Below, in pieces: positions 13,522 to 22,481 of a DNA stretch of 64,000 bases. Position numbers and translations under genes: made by a program. The notes under the pieces were generated by a model. That model searched no databases. It was not told the DNA's origin and saw nothing but the letters and a program-made list of their open reading frames with translations. Each line of letters starts with the position of its first letter. Positions within the stretch are counted from its first letter, which is position 1. Source of the stretch: Paulinella micropora (Eukaryota > Cercozoa > Imbricatea > Euglyphida); contig BJOX01000138.1 of the NCBI GenBank assembly GCA_009731375.1, positions 401,287-465,286 of the forward strand. The letters run 5' to 3'.

Positions 13522-13546
13522 AAGAAAGAGAGAGAAAGAAAGAAAA

Positions 13547-13633
<87 letters not shown>

Positions 13634-13676
13634 AAGAGCGAGAGCGAGAGAGAGAGAGAGAGAGAGAGAAATTAAA

Positions 13677-13724
<48 letters not shown>

Positions 13725-13725
13725 G
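13258..13725. repeat. Compound (GA)n/(GATA)n/(TG)n microsatellite filling an intron
   Basis: Almost the entire 491-bp intron between the first two hAT exons is simple repeat. Long open frames on both strands here are artefacts of the repeat. Confidence 0.95.
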
Positions 13726-14303
13726 TAGAATGCATTAGATACCTTCCAGTGCTCTTCAACCTTGTCTTTCCTCCAGACCATGTCCACGCCAGTTGCCCAT
13801 TCTTTTCTGAACTGTTTGTAGTGTTCTTTGCTCCAGTCAGTGTCCACAAAATGCTTAGAGCAGGAAACACATTTGTAAAGCAGCAACGTACCTGGAACTT
13901 GCTCTATGATTTCAATTTCTGTTTCAGGAGATATTTTGCAATCTTTTCTCCACCTTTCTAACATTTTTTTGCTTTGTTAGTTTGTCCATATTACAGTTTT
14001 CTTGCATTTGTTTTCTTGCGACTGCGTGGCTGTCCTGTGTCTGGCTTCCTGATCAAGTCAGCCATGAAGACTTAATGTCCTGATGTCCCAACTGGTTTGG
14101 CGGGTTTGTTCTTTCAAAAAAAATATTCAACCCACTGAAGCTAAATTATCTGATTTTTACCTGAACAAACTAGTACCTAAGTTATCTGATTTATTACCCT
14201 TTTACATGCAAAAAAGGAAGAATAAATTTTTCCAAACAAGCCGGACAACCCGTGATTTTTAGCCGGACGCCGTCCGGCTGTCCGGCACATAGCTAAATCC
14301 CTG

Positions 14304-14483
14304 TATGTATACATATATATATGTTAGAATATATATATTAAAATTTGATATTTTTAAATGGATCTTAATGAATAAATTATTGAAAACGATGGGGCTACAC
14401 GATGGGGCCGCGATGAGGCATTTTCTAGTTCCTATCTATACATAAAAATGATCACTTGTTTGTAAACCATTTGCCGAATTTGC
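14304..14483. other. Host-side spacer left of the viral insertion
   Basis: An AT-rich stretch followed by a short G-rich segment and CATTTTCTAGT. No gene is visible. It separates the hAT right end from the viral target site. Confidence 0.6.
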
Positions 14484-14489
14484 ATCCAC
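14484..14489. repeat. Target-site duplication, left copy (ATCCAC)
   Basis: The 6 bp immediately outside the left terminal inverted repeat are identical to 55,438-55,443 immediately outside the right one. Six bases is the usual duplication length for Polinton integrases. Confidence 0.85.
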
Positions 14490-14627
14490 AGAAGATGATT
14501 ACCGCTTTTCCGCAGGTATTATTCAAGAAAAATACCAGCATAAAAGCGGTCTTTTCGGACCAAAATCACCAAAAATCACCAAACAAGAAATAATTAAGAA
14601 ATCAAATAGAAATCAAAAAGGAAGAAG
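14490..14627 (+). repeat. Left terminal inverted repeat of the composite, hairpin-forming
   Basis: The outer 68 bp (14,490-14,557) match the far right end at 55,437-55,370 with one mismatch. They fold on themselves: ACCGCTTTT pairs with AAAAGCGGT, and inside that GGTATT pairs with AATACC. The inner part (14,552 to about 14,627) matches the reverse complement of 34,505-34,580, the right end of unit 1, with one length difference in an A-run. Confidence 0.85.
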
Positions 14628-14784
14628 GAAATACCTTAGTAGTAGTAGACACCACCACTCTCATCCACCGACCTACCCCACAACATAAAGTTAGTAGGGC
14701 TTTTTAAGTAATATTGAAGTTTTAGTGTTTAAAAACACAGGAGGTAAGACAGGCTATTTTTTGAACCCTACCTGCCAAGGGGTT

Positions 14785-15277
14785 TTATTGTTCGGCAATC
14801 ATCGGTTGAATTTGTTTTTGTCTGTTGTGAATTTTTCGTCTTACTATTAGTATAGCTTCGTCTAATCTCTTTCTTTCGCTCGTAATCGTTCTCAACACAT
14901 CGTTCATATCGTCTGGTCTCGTTATCCCAGCCCGAATATGTAATCCTTTATTTATCCAACTATTATATTTCGTGATTTCTTCAATCAACGAAATAGTTAG
15001 TTCTTTTACTCCCTTCGCTATATCAACATTTTCTCTCGCTTGCTTTATTTTCTTTACTTGTTTTTGTAGAGCTTTTATTTCTTGCTCATTCTTGGCCTTC
15101 TTTTTTTCAAGAGACTGAATTTGTTTGTCAATGTTTTTGTTTTCGCCAACTAATTTCTCTATTTGCTCCTCTTGTAGTTCCAAATCATTTCTCGTTTTTC
15201 TTCTTTTTATTCTTCTTTCAACATCTTCATCAGTCTCTGGCAGAGCGGGAGATTAGACTAATACTATCGTTGGACAT
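14785..15277 (-). CDS. Coiled-coil protein near the left end of unit 1, possible 28-nt intron
   Basis: The protein is a long Lys/Glu coiled coil (ELQEEQIEKL, LEKKKAKNEQEIKALQKQ) ending PMIAEQ. I recognise no family. The open frame from 15,236 has no ATG. An ATG at 15,277 followed by 12 more bases would join it in frame if 28 nt (15,264-15,237) were removed. That stretch begins GTATTAGT, contains CTAAT, and ends in a pyrimidine tract and CCAG. An intron that short is unusual; a start-region mutation is the alternative. Unit 2 has a different coiled-coil gene at its matching end (35,001). Confidence 0.5.
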
Positions 15278-15283
15278 CTTTAT

Positions 15284-15543
15284 TTCTTTTTATTCTTTCT
15301 TTTCTGACCTAACCAACAAGGACAGAAGGAAGCCCGAAGGAAAATTGCCCATTAAAGTATGGCTGACAATACCCATTTACCTATCGTAATTAATTAACCG
15401 CAATTTACGGTTGAAATAATCGCGATAATTAGGTCGGGCCTATTCGCCCCCTAAATAAAAAAGGAAATTGCTAAAAAAACTGACAACCTAAACCAAAACT
15501 GGTGTCCTCATTCCCTCAAAATCTCCCAAGTTGAGAAGTGGGA
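15284..15543. other. Non-coding spacer in unit 1
   Basis: AT-rich spacer without a gene. It contains a short inverted repeat (AACCG/CGGTT at about 15,398-15,414). Confidence 0.5.
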
Positions 15544-15944
15544 ATGGACCAGCTGGCAGACATTTTCGGCGAGGCCAAGCTGGACAACCCCGACCCTGCT
15601 CCTGCCGACCCTGCTCCTGCCGACCCCGGCCCTGCTCCTGCCGACCCTGTTCCTGCCGTCCCTGCTCCTGCCGTCCCTGCTCCCGTCGTCCCTGCTCCGT
15701 GGACAGCTTTGGCAGACATTCCACCCCAAATTCCAAACTATACGAGATATGTTATGGTTAAAAAGAGTTCGTCAATTCTGGCAAAGAAATTTTTCAATTT
15801 ACGAAAGCACCACCCATCGCTCAGTTCATTCGTCGCAAAGAATTAAAGGAGAATGAATTTTTTTTCGCTGTGGCTGGTGTGGACGGCACCATCAAAAAGC
15901 CAAAAAATGAGCAGATGTTTCTCGTGGCAGTTGGTCGCAGATGA
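15544..15944 (+). pseudogene. Pro-Ala-rich protein gene with a 15-bp tandem repeat, frame broken
   Basis: ATG at 15,544 opens an acidic start (MDQLADIFGEAKLDN) followed by repeated PAPADP and PAVPAP units from a GC-rich tandem repeat at about 15,592-15,700. The frame stops at 15,846. A different frame from about 15,757 to the TGA at 15,942-15,944 looks coding (KAPPIAQFIRRKELKENEFF), so an indel near 15,750 probably splits one gene. By position it corresponds to the spliced PA-rich gene of unit 2 (35,574), which also starts with a charged and PA-rich segment, but I cannot show clear homology. Base composition differs sharply from neighbouring genes. Confidence 0.5.
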
Positions 15945-16045
15945 GTTGATAATATTTAACTCTATCACCGCAATTCATCGTAAATTACAGGACAGGAGTG
16001 CTTATATCAAATGGATTTTACCTATTAATTAAATCATTTTCTTTC

Positions 16046-17029
16046 TCATAAATCTAATATTACTCTTGCTTTCCTTTCTCTCCGGCTAGTTCTAATGTTC
16101 TCCGATTGAATGTCTTCACGGTTTAATAATTCCTTAGTTTTCTTTTGTTTTGTTAAATCTTTAACTTGCTCGTTAATTTGTTTTTCTTCGTCAGCTGGTT
16201 TGTCAAATTTGGTCTTTAATAATTCCCTCGGACTGACTAGTTCATCTAAATTGAGTATCAACTTGAAGCCCTTTCTTCCGACTACGGTGTAAATCTGCTT
16301 GCTGTATTGCTTTCCGCCTTTGGAAAATAAATTCCTTTTCAATTCCTTTCGCACCTTATCTCCTTTTTCAAATTCGTCAATTAAATGGTCTCGCTGAATT
16401 CGTTGTTTATTTTTATTAACACCCTTAAATACATCAATCGGCTTAGCTTGAATCGTTCTATGAAACCGCATATTATAAGCATCCACCATATCGTAAATGT
16501 AAGTCAGCCAATCAAAATTGCAATTAGTTTCAAATAAAGTGTCGAGCCACCGTCTAATAGTTCTAATAACACTGTCAACTATCGCAAGAGCCCGATGGTC
16601 GCCAATTTCAACAGTCCGATGGTCAATATTATTCTCTCTGAAATAATCTTTAACCGCTCCTTTATATTCACTACCGCTGTCAGTAGTAATGCTCTCGGGT
16701 GTGTAAGGTATTGATTTCAAAGCTAAATAAACTTCTTTCGCCGTTTTGTTTTTAAGCGGTTTAATGATTAAAAATCGGCTGTGAGTGTCAATCCAAAACA
16801 ACATCCAAGCATAGCCTTTATTTCCTTTCTTGTCTTTAAGTTTTGACATATCCGCCAAATCTACAAATACTTGTTTAAGTGGTTTGTCCGACCATATAGT
16901 ATTCCATTTATCAGTCGGTAATCTTTTTTGGTAATGAATTTCAAGTGCTTGTTGCTCCTTTCTTTCATTCTCTTCATCTACAACTTCATCCGTGCTATTG
17001 TTTTGTGGATTGCTATGTTTGTGGTCCAT
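16046..17029 (-). CDS. Retroviral-type (rve) integrase of unit 1
   Basis: A 327-residue RNase H-fold integrase that would join viral DNA ends to host DNA. The core has VFVDLADM (Asp57) and ITTDSGSEYKG (Asp117). The position usually held by the catalytic Glu reads GDHRALAIVDSVIRTIR, giving Asp152. After the core a basic SH3-like tail follows (FEKGDKVRKELKR, VGRKGFKLIL, VSPRELLK). No chromodomain is seen. The frame is intact although many neighbours are broken. The ATG follows directly after the stop of the 85-residue gene upstream, so the two are probably co-transcribed. Homologue: 36,236-37,237. Confidence 0.92.
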   Translation of the reverse strand: MDHKHSNPQNNSTDEVVDEENERKEQQALEIHYQKRLPTDKWNTIWSDKPLKQVFVDLADMSKLKDKKGNKGYAWMLFWIDTHSRFLIIKPLKNKTAKEVYLALKSIPYTPESITTDSGSEYKGAVKDYFRENNIDHRTVEIGDHRALAIVDSVIRTIRRWLDTLFETNCNFDWLTYIYDMVDAYNMRFHRTIQAKPIDVFKGVNKNKQRIQRDHLIDEFEKGDKVRKELKRNLFSKGGKQYSKQIYTVVGRKGFKLILNLDELVSPRELLKTKFDKPADEEKQINEQVKDLTKQKKTKELLNREDIQSENIRTSRRERKARVILDL

Positions 17030-17287
17030 CTAATACTTAATAACACCTAATGCTTTATCCTTATATATTGCTCTTTCTTTTTTTTCTAGTTCAAAACAAT
17101 AATTAGAACAAAACTCATACATATAAAACCAATCAAAACTTTCATCAATGGCGATAATTTGTCGGTTCGCTAAACACAGAGTTAATCCACACACATAGCA
17201 ACTAGTGAAGTCATACATACGATGATTATATAGGTAGTCCATAATGTGTAAACGAACATCTAATGGTAAGTTCTTAATTTCACTCAT
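17030..17287 (-). CDS. F-box-like small zinc-ribbon protein
   Basis: 85 residues. The N-terminus LPLDVRLHIMDYLYNHRMYD resembles the start of an F-box, the motif that recruits SKP1 and a ubiquitin ligase. It is followed by CYVCGLTLC and later CSNYCFELEKK, which could bind zinc. It sits immediately upstream of the integrase in the same direction, with its stop adjacent to the integrase ATG. Unit 2 has no counterpart. The F-box reading rests on a short motif. Confidence 0.5.
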   Translation of the reverse strand: MSEIKNLPLDVRLHIMDYLYNHRMYDFTSCYVCGLTLCLANRQIIAIDESFDWFYMYEFCSNYCFELEKKERAIYKDKALGVIKY

Positions 17288-17296
17288 AAACTATAT

Positions 17297-17809
17297 TTAG
17301 AATTTAAGAAAAATTTTAGATGTATCATTATTTTCTTTTTTTGTTTTCTCTGGTTGTTGGTTATAAACATTAACTGATATGTTTGATTTCTTGCCTTTAC
17401 CTTTCTTAGGCTGTTCCTCTTCCTCGCTTTCCTCGCTCTCACTCTCGCTCTCTTCTAATTCAGGCAATTTCTTTTTTACCACTTTCTTCGTCTTCTTCTG
17501 TTTGATCTTCAATTTCATACCCGCAACCCGTCGTGCGACAATATCTACAAAGTCGTGCTCAACCTCTTCATCAGAACTGCTCTCCTCACTTTTCTCACCG
17601 TCCCTACCATCAATCATATCCTTAGCCAACTGCTTCTTAGTAATGTGGTCCATCTTTTCGTCATTGGTCATTTCTTTCACATTCTTCGCCTCTTCCTCAG
17701 CAAGTAGTTCCCTCGCCCTCTCAATCTTTCTCTGCCTCGCATACTGTTTCTTCATTACAGTCGCTTTTTCAAGGTTCTTTATCGCAATCTCTCTATAACC
17801 TCTCGGCAT
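17297..17809 (-). CDS. Charged Lys/Glu-rich protein, conserved in both units
   Basis: I chose ATG 17,809 (MPRGYREIAIKNLEK, 170 residues) because the homologue at 37,822-37,319 begins MPRGNREVAMKNLEK. The protein has a basic N-terminus, a shared KIERARELLAEEEAKN segment, an acidic SEESSSDEEVE patch, a second acidic patch and a conserved C-terminus NDTSKIFLKF. No family is recognised. It may be a nucleic-acid or capsid-associated scaffold, which is a guess from charge. It is transcribed divergently from the fibre gene across a 71-bp gap, so a shared promoter region is likely. Confidence 0.75.
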   Translation of the reverse strand: MPRGYREIAIKNLEKATVMKKQYARQRKIERARELLAEEEAKNVKEMTNDEKMDHITKKQLAKDMIDGRDGEKSEESSSDEEVEHDFVDIVARRVAGMKLKIKQKKTKKVVKKKLPELEESESESEESEEEEQPKKGKGKKSNISVNVYNQQPEKTKKENNDTSKIFLKF

Positions 17810-17880
17810 CGTTTGTTTCGGTTGTATATCTAACCAAAAATAATTTTTATTCGGATTAATTATTATCCAAAATATATACA

Positions 17881-20048
17881 ATGAGCCAATATAAATCGCT
17901 CTTAGGATTACAGGAAATTGCGGTAGACTCACTAAATATAGCCAACTTAGATTTAACGAACACTAATATTATTGGCTTAAACACTGATAGGGTGCCAGAA
18001 GATGCCGACCTCGTAAATCTTTATTTTACCAACGGCCGATTTGATACACGACTGGCTACCAAAAGCACAGCAGACATCAAAGAGGGAACTAATCTATACT
18101 ATACTGATGGGCGGTTTGACACACGACTGGCTTTAAAATCAACAACCGACATCAAAGAAGGCACCAATTTATACTATACTGATGGTAGGTTTGACACAAG
18201 ATTTTCAAACAAATCAACTACGGACTTAAAAGAAGCACTTAATTATTATTGGACTGATAACCGCTTTGACACACGTCTCGCTTTAAAATCAACAACCGAC
18301 ATCAAAGAAGGCACAAATTTATATTATACGACAGCAAGATTTGATAGCCAATTAGCCACCAAAACAACTACCAATTTATCCGAGGGGACAAACTTATATT
18401 ATACCAATGCGAGATTTGACACTCAATAATTAGCAACAAAGAGCACCACCAATTTATCAGAGGGGACAAACTTATATTACACCACAGCGAGAGCAAATAC
18501 AGACTTTGATACAAGGCTAGCAACAAAGAGCACCACCAATGTCGCAGAAGGCATTAACTTATATTACACCACAGCGAGAGCAAATACAGACTTTGATACA
18601 AGGCTAGCAACAAAGAGCACCACCAATTTATCCGAGGGGACAAACTTATATTATACCAATGCGAGATTTGACACTCAATTAGCGACAAAGAGCACCACCA
18701 ATGTCGCAGAAGGCACTAACTTATACTACACCACAGCAAGAGCAAATACAGACTTTGATACGAGATTGGCAACCAAAAGCACCACCAATGTCGCAGAAGG
18801 CACAAACTTATATTACACCAATGCGAGGTTTGACACTCAATTAGCGACTAAGTCAACCACCAATTTATCCGAAGGCACAAACTTATATTACACCACAGCA
18901 AGAGCAAATACAGACTTTGATACAAGGCTAGCGACTAAGTCAACCACCAATGTAGCAGAAGGCACAAACTTATATTACACCAATGCGAGGTTTGACACTC
19001 AATTAGCGACTAAGTCAACCACCAATTTATCCGAAGGCACAAACTTATATTACACCACAGCCAGAGATAACTCAAATTTTGATACAAGGCTAGCGACTAA
19101 GTCAACCACCAATTTATCCGAAGGCACAAACTTATATTATACCACAGCAAGAGCAAATGCAGACTTTGATACGAGATTGGCAACCAAGAGCACCACCAAT
19201 GTCGCAGAAGGAACCAATTTATACTATACCACCGCGAGAGCGAATACTGACTTTGACACACGGCTAGGAACTAAGTCAATAGATGCTTAAGTGATGTAAT
19301 AATAACGACACCAGCAAACTGACAATTATTAACATACAATGGAACAAACTGGGTAAATTCAACAGGGTCATTAGCCTTTCTTGCTTTGTCAGGTGGGACA
19401 ATGACGGGCGATGTAAAATATGGGGCTTCTGCTTTTACTCTATACACCGCCCCGCAGGCTATGACAAGCAATAATTCTGGCGGGTTTGTCGCTTCGGCTT
19501 CGGATGAATACAATCCAGCGTATTATGCTTTTAATGCCAGTCAGAACGATTATTGGACTACGGCTATATACTACAACGACACGACAGGAGTATATAACAG
19601 AACTCCCGCAACCACGAATACTTGGGGAGGAACAGCACACACAGGCGAATATATAAAAATAGACTTGGGAGCGACATATAGAATAAAAAATTATTATGTT
19701 AGGTCTTCGTCTGCCAATTATATTGAAACAACACCGAGCATTTGGTATGTTGGTGTAAGCACTGACAACATTATTTACACATTATGGGATTCACAGACAG
19801 GTCAGGCTTGGGCTTCACAGACAACTAAAACATATTCTCCTGCTTCAAATGCTTATGCTAGATATATTATATTTGTAGTAAATAAGACGGGTAGTGGTGG
19901 AACTTCATTTAGAAGCCAACCTCGTGTAGCCAGTTTGTATTTTGACTATGAGACATTTAATTATGATTTAACGAATGTTAGAAATATGACGGGCTACACA
20001 TTGACAACAAGCGGAACCATAACGGCGAGTGGATTGATAACTGCGAGT
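17881..20048 (+). pseudogene. Phage-like fibre protein, N-terminal portion (unit 1), broken
   Basis: Starts MSQYKSLLGLQEIAVDS, nearly the same as unit 2 at 37,901. Many tandem repeats of about 22-27 residues follow (FDTRLATKSTT.. EGTNLYYT.AR), as in phage and giant-virus tail-fibre shafts. A segment at about 19,440-19,950 resembles a discoidin/F5-8C carbohydrate-binding domain (YYAFNASQNDYWTT, GEYIKIDLGATYRIKNYYVR). Breaks: an extra TAA at 18,427-18,429, a one-base loss near 19,286, and a stop soon after. At 20,048 the gene runs into an inverted segment that carries its own C-terminal part. Likely role: host-surface attachment. Confidence 0.8.
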
Positions 20049-20235
20049 ATTTAAAAAGACGGCTGTCGGTTTTTCGCTTCGTCATACAACAGTCCCAGTT
20101 GTCCTCGTATTCGTGGTCTAATTTTTTTTCTTCCTGCTTAATTTGGACATCAATCACACGGTTCTTCAACTCTGGTGTCAGTTCGCCTCCATCTACTTCT
20201 ATGACTGGCGGTGGTGGGTGTAATCTAGGGGGCAT
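20049..20235 (-). pseudogene. N-terminal half of the small membrane protein (unit 1), inverted
   Basis: Encodes PRLHPPPP..LTPELKNRVIDVQIKQ and DCCMTKRKTDSRLFKY, matching the first 60 residues of the 110-residue gene at 41,906. It then runs into unrelated sequence at the inversion breakpoint. Its transmembrane half is at 21,703-21,872 on the plus strand. Confidence 0.8.
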
Positions 20236-21702
20236 TTGGAGGGAAAACGACTGTTCGGATTTCTGCTAATTGGTTGGTTAAATCTTGTAATATATTAAGT
20301 AAAGTTTTATTTTCTTTTTCTAAATTAACTACTTTTTCCGATAACTCCTGTGTTGCCTTAACTATTGGTGCTATCAAATCAAAATAGTTCATTGTTTTTA
20401 ATTCTTCTGTTGTCCCGTCTTCTTTTGACACTTTATGGTCTTCAACTGGATTAAAACATATTAATTTTTTTTCAACTAATTCTTCAATATCCTGAGCAAT
20501 AAATCCGCAATTCTCTCTTTTTGATTCTCTAAGTTTGAAGCACTTTGGTTTGAGGGCATTAATGAAATCTAAACCGCAGAATTCAGCATCCCTTATGTCG
20601 GTTTTATGTCGCCTGTCAGAAGTATTAACGATACCACTGCTGGTAAGTGTTGCTCTCGTGTTTGCTCCCGTGGTTTGGAAATAACAAGTGCCGTATTCCT
20701 TAAAATACATTTCATTCGTATTTCTCTTACAAAATATGTCGTGGTTGATGTCAGACCATATTATTCCACACGTTGTCGTGCCGTCTGTGAAGTAAAGTTG
20801 AGCAGCGGAGTTGTTAATCGTTATGCTGTTGTCTGTTTGAAAGCCACCAGAGCACCATAAAAAACCATCGCTTCCTCTCAACGACATTGCCGCATTATTC
20901 GCACTATTTTCCCATATAAACCCATTAGTCGCATCATTAGCAACTCTAAATCTTACAGCATAACTACTAAATCCATTTCCTGCTGGTGCTGTTCCTCCAC
21001 TTAATGACTTACCAGCCCCAGATTGACCCATATATATTCCCCAGTTTGAATCAGCAGTATCCCACATAAATATTCCTCTCGCATTCGTCCCGTTTGTTTG
21101 CCCTCGAATTCCTATTTTCATACCCGCATTCGCTGATATCACCCCCGTATTACTTATATTCATAGCCTCAGTCAAAGGAAGAGTTCCTCCCACTGCGACA
21201 CCACTAGCATATAAAAAACTGAGTTTATTACCAGTTTTGTGTATTTGAAAGTTTGAACCAGAATAACTTGATTTCCAAGTCCCGTCATAATAACAATCAA
21301 AATTCAAAGCAATATTCTCTTGGCTCCAGTTTAATTGCTGAAATATGGGATAAACAGATGAATGAATGAATGCCTGAATGTGAGGTCCATTTAGATTGGT
21401 ACTGGTTCCGTATAGCTCTAAACCTCCTGTTGCGGCTGTTCCCTTTGAATTCCTACCTACTATACACGGGACACCAAGAGAAGTCGCCAATATTCCGCTG
21501 AATTCTTTTGTTCCTGCTATTGTTTGAGTTCCAGTTAATTTTACATTCTGACCGTCTAATGTATCCACATAAGTTTTATTTGCCCGTCTGTTGAAGCCGA
21601 TGGAGTGGCTAAGTTTGACAAAATTTGACTTTTCATATCAACTCCCGCATTCGCAGTTATTGCCCCGCTGGCTGAGAGTGTGGTTGTAGATACCCCAGCA
21701 CT
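20225..21702 (-). pseudogene. Fibre C-terminal portion with S74 chaperone (unit 1), inverted
   Basis: Minus-strand continuation of the fibre: beta-rich repeats, then the S74 intramolecular chaperone with NTSDRRHKTDIRDAEFCGLD, where autocleavage would occur before Ser-Asp with the Ser/Lys dyad. A coiled coil EKVVNLEKENKTLLNILQD ends it. S74 domains trimerise phage fibres and then cut themselves off. The main open frame is 21,568-20,225; a frame break near 21,575 separates it from 21,702-21,580. The chaperone core differs clearly from unit 2's, while the terminal coiled coil is almost the same. Confidence 0.8.
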
Positions 21703-21872
21703 TATTTCAAATGGGTATCATTATCGCCATTATTACCCTTTGTATCGTGAGGCTGTCTGAAAAGAACATTCCGTGTGAGACAGCTAACACTTATGCCGGT
21801 ATTTTGACCTTGCTTATAGCATTTGCCTTCCATCGCCTTCTAGTTCAAAGAAGTGAGCATTCATATAGCTGA
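21703..21872 (+). pseudogene. C-terminal, transmembrane half of the small membrane protein (unit 1)
   Basis: Encodes two hydrophobic segments (MGIIIAIITLCIV and AGILTLLIAFAF) matching residues from about 62 of the unit 2 gene at 41,906-42,238. The C-terminal frame differs from unit 2. It has no start of its own because the inversion removed it. Confidence 0.75.
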
Positions 21873-22102
21873 GTTTTATACCAAGAAGCATCACCAGCAC
21901 AGATTAGCGGAATAGCTTCATCAAAACTAACACACCAATCGCTCATAGGCTTATACACACATTTAAATTTGGTTTCTATTCCTTTTTGAATACACCACAC
22001 ACAACTTTCATTTTTTTTCTCACTGACCCGTGAATAGAAATCGCAGGCAGTCCGAGCAGAAATATTAATTAATAAAAAGTTTATGAGTAATATAGAGGGC
22101 AT
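21845..22102 (-). CDS. Small secreted Cys-rich protein (PSI-like), unit 1
   Basis: 85 residues from ATG 22,102. A hydrophobic leader (ILLINFLLINISARTA) is followed by a Cys pattern: CDFYSRVSEKKNESCVWC, FKC, WCVSF, LIC, YEC. The C-x(n)-C-x2-C spacing is reminiscent of a PSI (plexin-semaphorin-integrin) module, but this is a weak match. The homologue at 42,487-42,227 keeps every Cys. Its start region overlaps, antisense, the start of the plus-strand 22,083 gene. Expected location: secretory pathway, virion membrane or outside the cell. Confidence 0.65.
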   Translation of the reverse strand: MPSILLINFLLINISARTACDFYSRVSEKKNESCVWCIQKGIETKFKCVYKPMSDWCVSFDEAIPLICAGDASWYKTQLYECSLL

Positions 22103-22469
22103 CACAATGACAGACTATAAATACCAAAAGATTATTTTTCTGAGTAATGATTTTGTTGGCGGTAGCAAGACATTTGGCAAAAACATTAGAATGAACTTTA
22201 CCCCAACTAGAATGAATGTGAAGTTTATCCACTATATGAATGATATGACGGAGACGAAAACAAAAATCCTTCATATGGACCGCATCGGCATTATTGGCAC
22301 ATTCGCCGATAGCAACATCGCAAACATTTCAAATCTTAGCTACAATTTGGGTGTAGTAGGCTGGACCGACGGGCAGTATTCGTTTAGGGTATTGAAAACA
22401 GACAGCGGTAATATTGAGACGGACCAGCTAGCTGGAAGAATTGTTATTTGTTTAGAATTTCTCGGTTGA
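22083..22469 (+). CDS. Conserved 128-residue viral protein of unknown function, unit 1
   Basis: Intact frame, beta-rich, with FLSNDF.GGSKTF, NFTPTRMNVK.IHYMNDMTETKTKILHMDRIG and a C-terminus AGRIVICLEFL. It is 80-90% like 42,465-42,854. A second in-frame ATG (22,107, MTDYKYQK) may be the true start, because the first eight codons overlap the antisense leader peptide gene. It lies directly upstream of the packaging ATPase, a place where minor virion proteins are common. No family recognised. Confidence 0.7.
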   Translation: MSNIEGITMTDYKYQKIIFLSNDFVGGSKTFGKNIRMNFTPTRMNVKFIHYMNDMTETKTKILHMDRIGIIGTFADSNIANISNLSYNLGVVGWTDGQYSFRVLKTDSGNIETDQLAGRIVICLEFLG

Positions 22470-22481
22470 TAAAATATAGCG

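Larger units (their letters stand above)
9821..13964 (-). pseudogene. hAT-family transposase, multi-exon, with two in-frame stops
   Basis: Minus-strand exons with matching splice sites and frame: 13,964-13,743, 13,251-13,076, 12,960-12,812, 12,606 to about 11,180, 11,020-10,960, and 10,834 to about 10,053 or 9,821. Exon 1 carries a BED-like zinc motif (CVSCSKHF then W..H). The fourth has the RNase H-like core: FALDESED, then SLDGCSANFSD, HCSCHRLALV and TRWLS, as in ZNF862/DUF4371-type hAT proteins. It ends in acidic and Pro-rich sequence. The last exon has the C-terminal dimerisation region (TFPTVCKII, EQGFSHRAI, YRNRLL). TAG at 12,274-12,272 and TAA at 10,727-10,725 interrupt an otherwise continuous frame. 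Introns contain long (GA)n, (TAGA)n and (GT)n arrays. The splice into the exon at 11,020 is the least certain. Confidence 0.75.
9053..14303 (-). mobile_element. hAT-type DNA transposon with imperfect terminal inverted repeats
   Basis: The right end, read inward from 14,303 on the minus strand, is CAGGGATTTAGCTAT. The left end at 9,053 is CAGCCATTTAGCTAT, matching 13 of 15. CAGGG is the usual start of hAT termini. Both ends continue into CCGGAC-rich subterminal sequence. The bases TATGT abut both ends (9,048-9,052 and 14,304-14,308). An 8-bp duplication would be expected for hAT, so the target-site evidence is only partial. The interior carries the hAT-like transposase on the minus strand. Confidence 0.65.
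20046..21702. other. 1.66-kb inverted segment inside unit 1
   Basis: Relative to unit 2, this block is flipped. It contains the fibre C-terminal part and the first half of the downstream membrane-protein gene, both on the minus strand. The matching halves lie outside on the plus strand. AGT at 20,046-20,048 and ACT at 21,700-21,702 form a 3-bp inverted microhomology at the breakpoints. Confidence 0.85.

Noticed and set aside
13238-13964. Long open frames encoding Ser-Leu or Arg-Glu runs
   Set aside because: They are translations of (GA)n/(CT)n and (GATA)n arrays within introns; only the ends match the hAT gene.
14380-14425. Helitron 3' terminus (CTAG preceded by GC-rich sequence)
   Set aside because: The preceding sequence does not form a clear hairpin and the Helitron coding part ends more than 5 kb away with a hAT element between; evidence too weak.
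15488-15761. Four overlapping frames in the GC-rich repeat
   Set aside because: Repeat sequence is open in most frames; only the plus-strand frame from ATG 15,544 has a plausible start and context.
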